24,099 nucleotides of DNA from Folioceros fuciformis (GCA_049999805.1 JBNGIO010003635.1:1-24099), one strand, 5' to 3'. Counted from the first letter of the stretch, positions 1 to 10,001 are shown. Program-made: numbers and translations. The notes: a model not told the origin generated them from the letters alone.

Positions 1-87
1 CCTTAACGGCCTCGCCCGCGTCGTGTCGTGCTATCTCCGCCTTGCCCCGCGCCACGCCCTTGCAAAGCTTCACGACTCACGCCAGAC

Positions 88-108
88 GCGATTCGCGATT
101 CGCGATTC
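88..108. repeat. GCGATTC x3 microsatellite
   Basis: Three perfect head-to-tail copies of the heptamer GCGATTC lie in a GC-rich stretch. No gene was recognised around it. Confidence 0.85.
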
Positions 109-184
109 TCGAATTCAAGTCTGGCCGTGGCCGGCCTCACTTATTATCACTCCTGGCAACGGTAATTTGCAATTACCCCGACGC

Positions 185-254
185 GGCACGGCACGGCACG
201 GCACGGCACGGCACGGCACGGCACGGCGCGGCCCGGCGCGGCCCGGCCCGGTCC
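185..254. repeat. GGCAC pentanucleotide microsatellite with degenerate tail
   Basis: Eight perfect GGCAC units (185-224) are followed by six degenerate units (GGCGC, GGCCC, GGCGC, GGCCC, GGCCC, GGTCC) in the same 5-bp register. A 5-bp period keeps several frames free of stops. The short GC-rich open frames seen here on both strands are therefore best read as repeat artefacts, not genes. Confidence 0.9.
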
Positions 255-1212
255 GAACCTGAGCGCGAGGCGAAGCCGAGCCACGCAGGATCCGGATCCG
301 GATCTGGATACGCCACCGCCACCCAGGGCCAAGCTTCATAATGCCACCGTGTCGTCGCAACGGTGCTGCGATCCAGGCTTTGCGTGCTAGGGATTTGGTT
401 TGGGGGAATCATTTGTCCTTAACCCAACCGCTCTTTTCAACATCGCCTAATTAATTTGCAACAAGATTCCAACTTGCTCTAACGTAGGTGAGTACTACTA
501 GTACAGTCGGGCAGCCATTGCACAAGGCACACTCTATTTACTACTCACCATACCGTGAGTGAGATGGACTGTGATTTGGGTTGCAAATGAAGATTTGAGG
601 TGGAGTGTGATTTCGGTTGCAAATAAAGAGTGTGAGGTGGAGTGAGGTTTCGGTTGCAAAACAAGAGTTTGATCATGGATTCAAAGGGAGTACATTACTA
701 CATACTTATTGTATAATGTTGCATGTCTCGAGGCCCCTCTTGAAAAATTGAAACCACCTACCTCTCTTGGAAAAGCCCATCTACATGAACATGCTTACGT
801 GAGATCACATCTTGTATTCAACGCATTTCTTATCACATAGTACATAAAATAAGCAAACACAACGGTTAGTACTAATATGCTCAATGGACATAGGGAGTTT
901 GGTTCTTTGGAAACGGTTGGACCCAACATGCCACTTCACAAGTTAGTGATGGCATACGCCTTACCAAGACTATAGCCCCTATACAAACTCACAACCAAGT
1001 ACTCTTGAGTGCATAGGCCTTCAAATCGACAATGATGTTACTTGCTCACCTCACAGCCCTTATGATGTCACGGCCAGGAACTTGTGGCAAGATTCTTGTA
1101 GCGAGACACCTTCCGTTGCTGTTGCTGTTGCTGATGCTATGTTCCTCCTTTAATCTTCAAGTTTCCTGACTGTGACTGCAGTATCACGTGACATACGGAG
1201 AGCAGGGTGCAC
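255..1212. other. Non-genic stretch
   Basis: No reading frame with recognisable protein character was found. The stretch contains a short GGATCC-type repeat (288-310) and the 36-37-bp tandem repeat annotated separately. The rest is AT-richer unique sequence with scattered stops in all frames. Confidence 0.5.
561..670. repeat. Three-copy 36-37-bp tandem repeat
   Basis: Copies start at 561, 597 and 634. Each runs from GAG[A/G]TGGA through the shared core GGTTGCAAA to an AAGA-rich end. Copies 2 and 3 differ at only a few positions, and copy 1 is one base shorter. It is non-coding as far as can be seen. Confidence 0.8.
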
Positions 1213-1298
1213 ACTTCATTGAATCAACAAGACACAAAGCTCCTAGACTGNNNNNNNNNNACTTCATTGAATCAACAAGACACAAAGCTCCTAGACTG
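1213..1298. other. Assembly gap (10 N) flanked by identical 38-bp ends
   Basis: Positions 1251-1260 are N. The 38 bases before the gap (1213-1250) are identical to the 38 bases after it (1261-1298). This is what two contig ends look like when they overlap but were joined with a fixed-size placeholder. The gap is probably not real missing sequence, although a true duplicated repeat cannot be excluded. Confidence 0.85.
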
Positions 1299-1509
1299 AC
1301 CCACAAGCACAAACGATAGTCGGGGATTACACTTGATGGTACACTGAAATCTAGCAATAGAGACAGGCATGTAGGCCCTCTGCTTGACTCTTGCCATGAA
1401 GGCCATAGCTTTATTCGACTTCTCCCCTCCTTTTTGTTGTGTGGCTCCTGAGACCGTCCCTCTTGATCTCCTATTAATCTCTAGGCACAATCATCATCCT
1501 TCCTCTTGT

Positions 1510-1559
1510 GATCTATATGCCCTATCTATATGATCTATATGATCTATATGACCTATATG
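1510..1559. repeat. GATCTATAT-type short tandem repeat
   Basis: Repeated ATCTATATG-like units, with variants CCTATCTATATG and ACCTATATGG, lie directly before the gypsy integrase relic and run into its first recognisable codons. Confidence 0.7.
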
Positions 1560-1953
1560 GCACCTATCTCCCTTCATAGGAACAAGTATGTTATAATAGC
1601 TACTGATTATGTCACAAAGGGGATTGAAGCTCATGCCTTACCATCCTTATCAAGGGAACTCACATGATATTTCTTGTACTCGAATGTGATCACCAGGTTT
1701 CGATGTCCAATAGAGATAGTGAGTGACCAAGGATGGAAGGAGTGGCGCAATCATCATCCTTCCTCATGTCGATCTATTAAGTGACCAAGGACAAGAGTTT
1801 ATAAACAGCATGATGGAAGGAGTGGCTCAATCATCATTCTTCCTCATGTCGATCTATATGTCCACGATGGAAAGAGTGGCGCAATCATCATCCTTCCTCA
1901 TGTCGATCAATATGTCCATCACAAGAAGGTTGTTACAAAAAATGGTTTCATGA
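1551..1953 (+). pseudogene. Ty3/gypsy integrase core relic
   Basis: In the frame of position 1581 the translation reads NKYVIIATDYVTKGIEAHAL, the classic start of the plant Ty3/gypsy integrase core, whose family form is approximately KYI..ATDYVTKW.EA. After an in-frame TGA at about 1659 the same frame gives YSNVITRFRCPIEIVSDQG (to 1733), which carries the second catalytic-Asp motif. A second, frame-shifted copy of the SDQG.EFIN motif follows at about 1774-1810. The 3' part consists of degenerate repeats of a roughly 53-bp unit (see repeat entry). No RT, protease or LTR belonging to it was recognised. It is a short fragment with at least one stop and one frameshift, and is certainly non-functional. 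On the + strand it is close to, but not obviously part of, the gene that follows. Confidence 0.8.
1736..1918 (+). repeat. Degenerate ~53-bp tandem repeat within the gypsy relic
   Basis: Three copies share the core CAATCATCATCCTTCCTCAT followed by GTCGATC, beginning near 1748, 1818 and 1881. The GATGGAA[G/A]GAGTGG lead-in precedes each. A related partial copy of the core occurs at 1487-1519. The repeat partly duplicates the integrase SDQG region. Confidence 0.75.
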
Positions 1954-2514
1954 AGTGCTCCATACCTTATTGCTTCTGCCAATCCTTCCTTGACAGAGCT
2001 TCTTCTAGGACTATAATGGATGCACACATCCCATAGACCACATAAATACTTATAAAAAATATATCATAAACCCTAAACCTTATAAACAATATATTGTAAA
2101 CCCTAAGCCCTAAAATCCATACAATAATAATTCAAAAAACTCAAGTAAAAATAGAAAATGTTTTTCCTTAAAATAATGACAATATAATATAATCATAAGA
2201 TGTTCCTTGGCCTTTGAGACTTTGGTGTTGTATATTTGTGTGTTTGAATTTACATTCATTTGTGCATGGTTCTCGAATTTTAAACATTCTATGAAAGATT
2301 TTATAACTGTCTATATATGTGAACTTTAAAGTGATTTGAATAGAATTAATTATGGTTAACGGCAATAATAAGTCAACTAGTTTTTTTAGATTAATTCAAG
2401 GCATAGATTATCAAAGAGTTAGAGCATTAATTTGATTGAGATTCACGGGAGTAAGTGAACTACTACTATTGATAGTAGTTGTATCCACAAAAGGTGGTGG
2501 ATATATAGATCGAC
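1954..2514. other. AT-rich intergenic stretch with telomere-like motifs and a hairpin
   Basis: There is no coding signal. Two AAACCCTAA plant telo-box-like motifs occur at about 2070-2080 and 2097-2106, too few to be a telomeric array. A perfect inverted repeat, ACTACTAT/ATAGTAGT with a 2-nt loop, lies at 2462-2479. A TATATAG motif lies at about 2500-2508, too close to the first ATG of the next gene to be its TATA box unless a later ATG is used. Confidence 0.5.
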
Positions 2515-3615
2515 ATGGGCTTTCTATATAACATATTTTGCTTTGTGGTAAGTTATGTATGTAATCTCGTTAACAAAGATTACATGAACAAAAAATTTAC
2601 TACAGCAAGCAACAACAACAAGGTAACACTAAGTGAGGTTGAGGAATATAGTTGTATGAGTACCTTTTGCAATCAAGATGGTATGAGAAAACCTAATGCA
2701 ACTCTTAGCAACAAGGTGACGCATACAGATGTTGCAAAGTATAGTTGTGGGCATAATCTTCACTTGAAGGGAGATGATCCTATAATACATGCTACGAGTC
2801 TTAGCGACAAGCCAACTCAAAGAGAGGCTACAAAATATAGTTGCATGCGTAACCTTCATTATCAAGATTATGTGGGAAAACCTGTTGTGAGCCTTAGCAA
2901 AAAGTTAATGGGTCGCGAGGTTGTGAAATATAGTCCAACGCGTAACCTTGATCTTCAAGATTTTGTTAAGGAACTTTTGGCTACTAGTACTCTTAGCTGC
3001 AAGCCAAATGGAAGACAAATTGTGAAATCCAAGCCTAGGGTATTAGCACGTACGAATTCTGTAAATGATCCCACAGTAAGATTTTTCTTCCAACTTTGTC
3101 TTTTGAATTGAAGTTTTCATTAGACATAAGCATAATACTTTGATTATGCTGAATGCACAATATTTATAATGATGATTTTTTGTATGATTACTTTCCAGAT
3201 ATGTTTGAAATGCAAGCGCCCAAAGTATAGTAATGTGTGGACGTCAAGAACGGACTCGATTAAACCGGAAAAGATAGAGTGTGATACATTTAAGAAGAGT
3301 CCGAAAAGGAACTGCTCAAAGTTTGGGTTCCAAGACATGCATGATATTTCATTAGAACGCTCGTTGAAACAAAGAAGGATAGAGTTTGATACATTTAAGA
3401 AGGGTCTGAAAAGGAACTACTCAAAGTTTGGTTTTCATGACATGGATGACATCTCATTAGAACGCTCGTTGAAACAAAGAAGGATAGAGTTTGATACACG
3501 AAAGGATTTGAATAGAAAGCGCCATGAGTTTCGGTTCCATGACCTGGATGACATCTTATTAGAACGTGCTTTCAAGCGAAGAAGCTTAGAGCTTGATATG
3601 TGTACAAAGTTTTAG
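2515..3615 (+). CDS. Unknown two-exon protein with two different internal repeat arrays
   Basis: I do not recognise this protein. The model is exon 1 at 2515-3075 and exon 2 at 3199-3615, joined by a 123-bp intron (GTAAGA...TTTCCAG) that is phase 0 on both sides, giving about 325 residues. Exon 1 has a short hydrophobic N-terminus (residues 3-18), then four copies plus a partial one of a 31-33-residue unit (residues ~32-172). The unit is approximately S-x-K-x-T-x-x-E-V-x-K-Y-S-C-x-x-N-L-H-x-Q-D, variable, then [A/V]-[T/S]-L. Exon 2 starts with a single CxxC (ICLKCKRPKY), then 3.3 copies of a 35-residue unit containing IEFDTFKK, FGFHDMDDISLER and LKQRR, spaced exactly 105 bp (3273, 3378, 3483). 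Repeat units stay in frame, which argues for past coding selection. A GTAAGT at 2548 could be another donor, so the true N-terminus may differ. It could be a real lineage-specific gene or a repeat-derived pseudogene. Confidence 0.5.
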
Positions 3616-4254
3616 GGTTCATCACCTAGATTACATGTGAGAGCTTCACTTTTCAAAATGAAGAAACATGAAGTACACTATAAAGGGAAGTGCAAGGAAA
3701 TGGATTTGTAGGCCCTTTCATTGGGCTATTCCCTTTTCTTTAAGGGGTAGATAGGTTTGTGTCTCTTCTCTTCTTTATATTAAAGTAGTCTTTATATTTA
3801 CCCAAATGGGTAGTGATAAAGCTTGCATTTTGTGCTTGGATGGGTGTTTAGATGAGGTGCCTAAAGTGAAGGATTCCCATGTTACAATTGGCTAGGACAG
3901 TCATCGTACAAGTTATTGAGTTTCGAGTTGCAAACAAAAAATCCAGCCCTATAGCCAAGTAGTCTATTTTCAAGGCCTCATCTTCCTTCCAAAGTAATTA
4001 GGCCTACATCTAGAAGAGTCTAGGTCTATCATGCATACTTATGTGAGTAACTTGGTGCAACATCTATACAGATTGCCCTCATAACGTATGATAAGTAAAA
4101 TAAGAAAAAGTTTCTCGGAGGAATTATTTTTTGACTTTTCAGTCTTTCTCTCTGTAGATCATGTTTTTTAAATTTAATAAATAGTGACGTGTAGGCCTCA
4201 GATTTGCAAAATATTCACGAAAAAAAACTCTATTTTTTAGCTCGGACTTTGCGA
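3616..4254. other. Intergenic: 3' flank of the repeat gene and ORC3 upstream region
   Basis: AT-rich sequence with no recognisable gene. It should contain the 3' end of the preceding gene and the distal promoter of ORC3. Confidence 0.4.
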
Positions 4255-4280
4255 TTTGGCGGCATGTGCCGTTTTGCCGC
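4255..4280 (+). promoter_or_regulatory. Two E2F-type sites upstream of ORC3
   Basis: TTTGGCGG (4255-4262) and TTTGCCGC (4273-4280) both fit the E2F/DP consensus WTTSSCSS. They lie 75-100 bp upstream of the ORC3 ATG. Paired E2F sites are typical of S-phase genes, and plant ORC subunit genes are known E2F targets. The match is seen in the sequence; the regulation is inferred. Confidence 0.6.
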
Positions 4281-4354
4281 GAATTGCCTTGACGATGAGA
4301 ATCCAAATGTGAACTGTGAAGGGCAAGCGCGGTATCTGTTGCGGGAATCACACT

Positions 4355-7300
4355 ATGCGCTCGTACGCTGGAGATGGCATGAGATCCTCTGAAGCTGTAA
4401 AGCAGGATGATAAGCAGTTGGAGGTTTGCCTTTCTTCAACGCAATTTGGTGGCATTGCTCGGCTGACAATTGAAGGTTTTGCGATTCACGTCTTTCGTCG
4501 TCTGCTCTATGCAGGGTTGGTTTATCCTTCATGGACCTCCGGAAGGTGCAAGAGCAAGAGCTCCAGCTGCAGTTGTCAGGCTTGATTCCAGCGCGGCTGC
4601 ACTTGGCAGCTGCGTCCAAGGGGCGAAAACTGGTCCTGCTGAAGGTTACGAGGGTCGCAGGCTGACAAGAAGCATGGCACGGCTGCAGGAGGCTGGAGGA
4701 GTTGAGGAGGAGGCTTCAGAATCAGAGGAAAACGCAGTGAGCAGCGGTACTGATGAAGAAGCGGGGCCTGATGAACAGTATGCAGAGTTACATGAATGTT
4801 TACCAGGGGAACCTGCCGAGTGCAGGCTGTGGCGTGCACAGGCGTTTTCTGATGTCTGGGCTTGCGTTGAGGAGTCCATTAAGGTGCTTTTGGGTGCCAG
4901 TTGGGATGGCTGATTGTTGAGTGGGTCATGGCACCTTTAGACAGTGCTGGCAAACACTGGAATGAGGGTGCTAGTAGTGATTGGCTCGTGGGTTGATGGC
5001 AGTATGCCCAGGAGGAGCAAAATAGGAGCGTATTCGAAAGCATACGGCAATGGATATTGGGGGTTCACGCTTGCAGCAAGCAGTTGGAGCTCTACAGCTC
5101 CTCCGGTGGGGAAGGCCAGACGTGGCCAGTAAGCAGGGAAGGTGTCAATCAACAGCTTCATACAGGCCTCTTTTTTCTTGGTATGTGTTTGTGTGGACGC
5201 ACGCATGAGGATCGCATCGTGTTACAGACATGATAGTCAACGTTGTCATCTTTAGGGAGGATGGATCTTGCTTATCTTAAGTGGACATTACAGGTGGTGT
5301 CGATGCCTCTGATCACGCAAGAACATTTAAAGACCTGGCAATACACCTTAAGGAGGCCAAGTGTCATGTGGCAAGTCTTTCAGCTTCAGACTTTCTCTGC
5401 AGAGCAGGTGTATCTGGGCCGCTTTGCTGCCTGTTGAGGCAGTTTGTAGGCATCGACCCAGAAGTAAGGGCCTTGACATCTGAAGCTGTTGCTTTCACGG
5501 CTCGAAAGGTTTTATAGTCTCATGTGCCCTGCCTGCTCTATCAGACCACTGATTTGGAGGTTTTGGCTGCATGGCATCGGGAGCCAGCCAATCAAGCCTT
5601 TCCCCTTGTGATTATGATTGAGGCAGCAGAGTCTTCCAAATCAAGTGTTCTGGCAGATTTGATTGTTGGTCTCAGGTGGGTCAGCGGCATCTTGTTTTGA
5701 GTTCATCTTTGACTTACAGCGACATCCTGATTGTTGCTACGCTAGCCTTTTCTGTTTTTGGCGTTGATGATTATGACACGGCTGTAGATGAAGCCGTTGC
5801 CCATGTCCATGGTGTGGTGTGGAGTAACACTACCGGTCGTGATGTTCCCAGTGAGTGGATTGGGGAGCTCCCAATTATTCTGATTATGGGGTTAGCAACG
5901 ACAGCAGATTGCCTCCGGAAGTCGTTGCCAGCAAGTGCCTTGGAGCGACTCAAACCTTGTAAATTCAGTTTGAGATCTCCTGCTGATCGACTTGAAGCAG
6001 TGGTCAGGGCCACTTTGGTGGAGTCATTCTTTGGCTTTGAAGTTGGACAGCGCGTAGCAGAGTTCATGCAAACATATTTTTCAACGCACGATCTTACAGT
6101 CTCCTTTCTTCTACGGTCACTGAAGGTCAGCCAATTCTTGGTGCAAAAGATGCAGTCCTATGTTCTTGGTGGCAGGACCCATTTGAAATGCAAGTTAACT
6201 GGTTGAGTCCCATCTAAGTAGATCCATCTTATAGCGTTCGGTTCAAATTCTAGAAGCTTTAAAGCAGGAGAGGTGTGGGATGGTTCATGCAGGTTGCATG
6301 TGTTGAGCACTTCTGTAGAGAGCCACTGAGTTTTCTGTGTTCCAAACTTTTTGACGCCAAAAGTCTGGTACTATACATTCCTCTTCCTCTGTGATGCACA
6401 GTGTTGTAGCTATTGTCAGTAGCTTGTTTGGTCAAGGTCTCCAAGAAATGTGATGTTTGTGATGGTTATCAAATGACAGGCCGAGTTTGAAGAACATTGC
6501 TCATCCCTTAAAGAAGTACATATCCAGTATGTGATGTCACTTTCTTCGATGCCAAGGTTTGTGCAGGCTACATCGTTACCCCGCGAGATGCCATCGAATC
6601 CTGTTTTTTGTAGAGGCTGAGCAAGTAAAGTACATCTTCATGAAGGCAGTCGTTTAACAGGATCGTCGATTATCTCAGTGAAGGACATTATGCTTAATCT
6701 GGCCTCTTCTGCCACTTCAACAGCAGAAACATCAATGTGCAAAGTGGACAAATCTCCACCAGAGAGATAGCCAATTCATTATGGGAGCTGAGACACCGGA
6801 AAAGGAACTGGTGCATGGCGTTGCTAGTAAGTCAATCACAGCTTTTGCTTTGTCACCTCGAACTTCGTGCATTGAGTCGCGAGTTGGAGAGGGCCATGGT
6901 GTACATGATGAGAATCTCGTTTTCACAGACTTGGAATCCTGTTGCTGGCAGTGTCTCCAATGTGCTGGGAAACATGTTGGCTATGGTTTCATTGATCTGT
7001 TTTGCAAAGCCTTGCAACCATCCCCAAACCAGTTGTTTGACGTAATATCTAAAGTGAAGTGAGTATTACGGTGTTTGTGAAGGTTTCATTTCTGTGCGAT
7101 CTGATAATCTTTCAATCGCAGCTGAAGAGGTTTGCTGTCTCGTGTCGTTGCATTCACTTGTGTAATGGCATCAGAGGTTTAGCACTGCCGATCCTCACAA
7201 GCCTGGTGGACGAGTGGAAATGTATAACGGGCCACGTGAAGGAGGTTGGCAAACACGATACTTTCTTGCAAGCTGTCCAAATTATGTCCTGCAAATGCGG

Positions 7301-8561
7301 CATTGTGATGACTCTGAATCTGCGGCCTCTTGAAAGTTTCAGCTAGATGACCAAATTTCTGCCTTAAGGTCCAAAATCCTAGACGGAGACAAGATACCTT
7401 GTCAAGATGCTATCCCAGCAGCAACCCTTCAGGCTGGGATGAATCGCTCTCAACTCAGGAAGTGAGTGTAATCTTTGGCGTTGTGTGATATGGCGTGTGC
7501 CTAGTGCTTGGGAGTGACATGTCTGGCACATCAGTATTGTGTACTGTGATGAAATCATTTACCTTGTCTGAATCCCTCTACTACAGCATGGTGAAACAAA
7601 TAAACATAGCTTCCAAGAAGCCAGTGGCAAACTCGGCCGGCTCCTCAGTTGCACAGTTTCTCGAACATGTTGTCGGGTAAGTGTGATCTACCATTCCCTA
7701 GCAAGATTTTCGCGGACTTGAATCCTTTAGCTACGATGCGCTCTCTCTGTCAGGTGTGCTCTTGTTCATAACAGTGCAACCGTGATGATTTTGCAGGAAA
7801 TACTTGGTTCCAGTGGAATCGCTACCTCTGCATGAGGTGGTCTGTTTTAAGGGGCATGAATTCCTCAAGCAGGTATGTTTGGAAGCAAGCTGTACTGGGC
7901 AACGTTCATGTCAGGCAGTTTATTTATGCCATCTCACCAGTCTTGATTGCTTTCCTTAAAGGCACTGATCGGGGAGACCCGGCGAAAAGTCCAATCCGAC
8001 TTGGCCCATCCGCAGGCTCGCCTGCAGTGTAGATGCTGTGCCCCTACCACATCGCACTGCGATACAAGTCCGGATGCCTGCCTTGGGTGAGCGGAGCCTG
8101 TTCTGAATCGAGTCCAGTCCTCACAGCAAACGGTGGCTCCTAATCTTTCATGTTCCGTCCTGGCAGGTTTTCTTTGGCCCAGGAGCATCCTGACCACATC
8201 AACGTTCATGACTGGTACCAGTCGTTTGCGACCATCTTGTCCAGTAGCGCGCTTGCAGTTCAAGCATCATCGCCACGGAAGAGAAAGAGGGGCCGGCCCC
8301 GGAAGAATCCCGTTCCCGCGCCCCCAATTCCACAGCCTACGCCTCGTATCAGCAGGGCCGTCATCCAGTATCCATCCTCTTTTATCCAGGTATTTCTTGC
8401 ATGTGCGATTTTTGTTTCTCGTTGTGCCGGTTTTACCTTAACGTGCTCAAAACAGAGCAAGGTTTTCCAAAGCTGCTGCAGAGCTCCAACTTTTGGGGAT
8501 GGTGCGGTTTCCTAAGAAGAAGCGGCCTGACTTCATTCAGCGTGCTGCCTTTGGCTTCTGA
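4355..8561 (+). CDS. ORC3: Origin recognition complex subunit 3
   Basis: ORC3 is a non-catalytic subunit of the nuclear complex that marks replication origins and loads MCM helicase. The 17-exon model is 4355-4423, 4515-4883, 5003-5180, 5294-5463, 5545-5675, 5852-6125, 6293-6367, 6480-6556, 6727-6826, 6952-7058, 7175-7244, 7343-7461, 7587-7676, 7797-7872, 7962-8086, 8167-8367 and 8456-8561. Every intron is GT-AG, codon phases agree, and the product is about 778 residues against roughly 700-735 for the family. Recognisable blocks are GWFILH and an acidic linker (~86-111), TFKDLAIHLKEAKCHVASLS, LSEWIGELPIILIMGLATTA, the LRSPADRLEAVV region, VACVEHFCREPLSFL, ELRHRKRNW, KYLVPVESLPLHEVV, INVHDWYQSF, and the winged-helix end finishing RPDFIQRAAFGF. 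The ATG at 4355 is the first in frame after a stop at 4310. Least certain are the exon 11 donor (7244 or 7274) and the exon 9 acceptor (6723 or 6726). Confidence 0.9.
8276..8305 (+). other. AT-hook-like basic motif in ORC3
   Basis: Exon 16 encodes PRKRKRGRPRKNP (around residues 713-725), which contains the AT-hook core R-G-R-P flanked by basic residues. A proline-rich stretch (VPAPPIPQPTP) follows before the C-terminal winged-helix segment. It could act as a minor-groove DNA contact, a nuclear localisation signal, or both. Confidence 0.7.
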
Positions 8562-8635
8562 ATTCAGCCTTGTCCGTGAAAGATTCTATTAACGAAGAAT
8601 TTCGGAGTCCTGTCTAGCTCTCTACTATCTGATCC

Positions 8636-10001
8636 TTACTGGTCGTAACTGGATATCTTCCGGCCGTTCAACTTCTGCAGCGGTCTGGAATTTTGATTCT
8701 GCAGTCCGCCAAAGCGAGCCTCAGCCGTCACGTCATTTGCATTGCAAACCCACCAGCAAATCTACGTTCCACACACACCGGGGACGCCGCTTGGTATTGC
8801 TTCAATTGTTTCCTGCTCATAGTTTCCACGTCTTTCATGACAGTCCAAGTGACAACTTCTGAGCAAGGTGGGGTCGTGAGGGAGCCCTGGTAGCGCCAAT
8901 ACTTGGACCTCTTCTGGATGTTCAATCCCCTCATGCTTACCTTCGCCTCACTGCTGATGTTGGAGGATTGTCTCACCCCAGGAAGATGGGCCCAAACCTA
9001 TTGGCAGGACATGGCCCAGTCAGCTACCCTACAAACGTTTCATATAACCTGGAAAAGGAGAAATTGTGTGGTATCACTCACGACTCACCTGCCTAAAGAA
9101 GTGGTTGTGCTTTCTTCCCACCTCGAAGAGAATGCTCAGGACTGCAAGCCTGCCGACAGCTTCGCTTTTGTGGACGATGTGCAATTCCAGAGCGGACCTT
9201 AAACATACATCTACGATCACTGGGCAGTTGGAATTTTGGACCCCGGAAGTCTACTGTACGCTACATTCCTGACCTTCGGCACGCCTTCCAGGCAGGCTAA
9301 GGGAGATGACGCCTACATGCAACTGGTTGTTGGAAAGTTTGCTCAAGAGTTTGGATTACCTGACGTTGTCGATTGTGTGCTCGCTCGGGGAGTGAAAGTG
9401 TAAGTTGCTAAAGTGGTAGGAGACATTCTCCACTCGGATCAGGCCCCAGCCTTCCTGCACATCCACCTGCAGGCAGCCAGCTGAAAGTCAAGGTAACGAA
9501 GCATTGAATGCAGAACGGGCGGTTTCCTTGAAATGAAACCTCAATTGCTTGGTGACTCCTCAGAAGCGTGGCCCTCTGGGGAGCAGAGTCATACTGGAAA
9601 TTCAAAGGGCCCAGCTCGCTCCCGTTCCCGCTCCCTGCAAATGGTTGGCTGTCACTGAAGAAGGCAATTGGGGACTGCGCAGTGCCTGTCCCGCATGTCA
9701 CCCAATTGGGCCAGTTGAGGCTCCCCCAATACGAAGGACCCGATGGGTCGCTCTGATTATAGCTGAAGACGACGTCTTCTTGCTGAAGTCGCCTTGAGTC
9801 TCTGCAAGCTACAAAACCCAAAGCAACGGTGATCTTCAGCGGGATTGCCAGATGTCGGTTTCACGGATGATCAGAATCTGAGCAATTTTAAAGCGCTTCT
9901 AGAATTTGTCGCAAGCTTTCACCATAAGAAAATGTCACGATCAGGAGGATTTGCAGCAGGAGCGAGACCACAAAAGTGCGCAAGGTGAGGTATGCAGCCA
10001 T
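8636..10001 (-). CDS. Alpha-type carbonic anhydrase, secretory
   Basis: It catalyses reversible CO2 hydration with zinc. Exons (minus strand) are 10001-9923, 9799-9540, 9466-9360, 9197-9089, 8997-8779 and 8698-8636, with GT-AG introns of 73-162 bp and matching phases, giving about 278 residues. The start (MAAYLTLRT followed by a hydrophobic run to about residue 25) looks like a signal peptide, so the enzyme probably enters the secretory pathway. Family landmarks in order are GPSYWGSLNW, C62, QSPI, H109 at the proton-shuttle position, the zinc ligands H136 and H138 in HFHSPSEHT, H155 in LELHIVH, E142 and E153, and T226 in GSLTTPPCSE with C230, the likely disulphide partner of C62. The end is NSRPLQKLNGRKI. 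All catalytic positions are present, so activity is expected. The gene faces ORC3 tail to tail and lies 256 bp downstream of the dehydrogenase stop. Confidence 0.92.

Noticed and set aside
23-412. Overlapping open frames of 60-100 codons on both strands
   Set aside because: They are created by the GGCAC pentanucleotide repeat and high GC content. Their Arg/Ala/Pro-rich translations show no domain.
1213-1298. CRISPR-like direct repeat around the gap
   Set aside because: Only two copies, separated by Ns, in a plant nuclear context; explained by overlapping contig ends.
1272-1490. 72-codon minus-strand open frame
   Set aside because: No recognisable motif, no homologous context, and it overlaps the duplicated contig end next to the gap.
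2070-2112. Interstitial telomere array
   Set aside because: Only two AAACCCTAA-type motifs in AT-rich sequence; no tandem TTTAGGG repeats.
8911-8937. Donor GTAAGC plus CCAG inside carbonic anhydrase exon 5
   Set aside because: It would make a 27-bp intron, too short for plant splicing. The uninterrupted frame fits the family spacing before YWRYQGSLTTPP.
8903-9202. 99-codon plus-strand open frame
   Set aside because: Antisense to the carbonic anhydrase exons containing the zinc-ligand His (LELHIVH) and part of the GSLTTPP exon.
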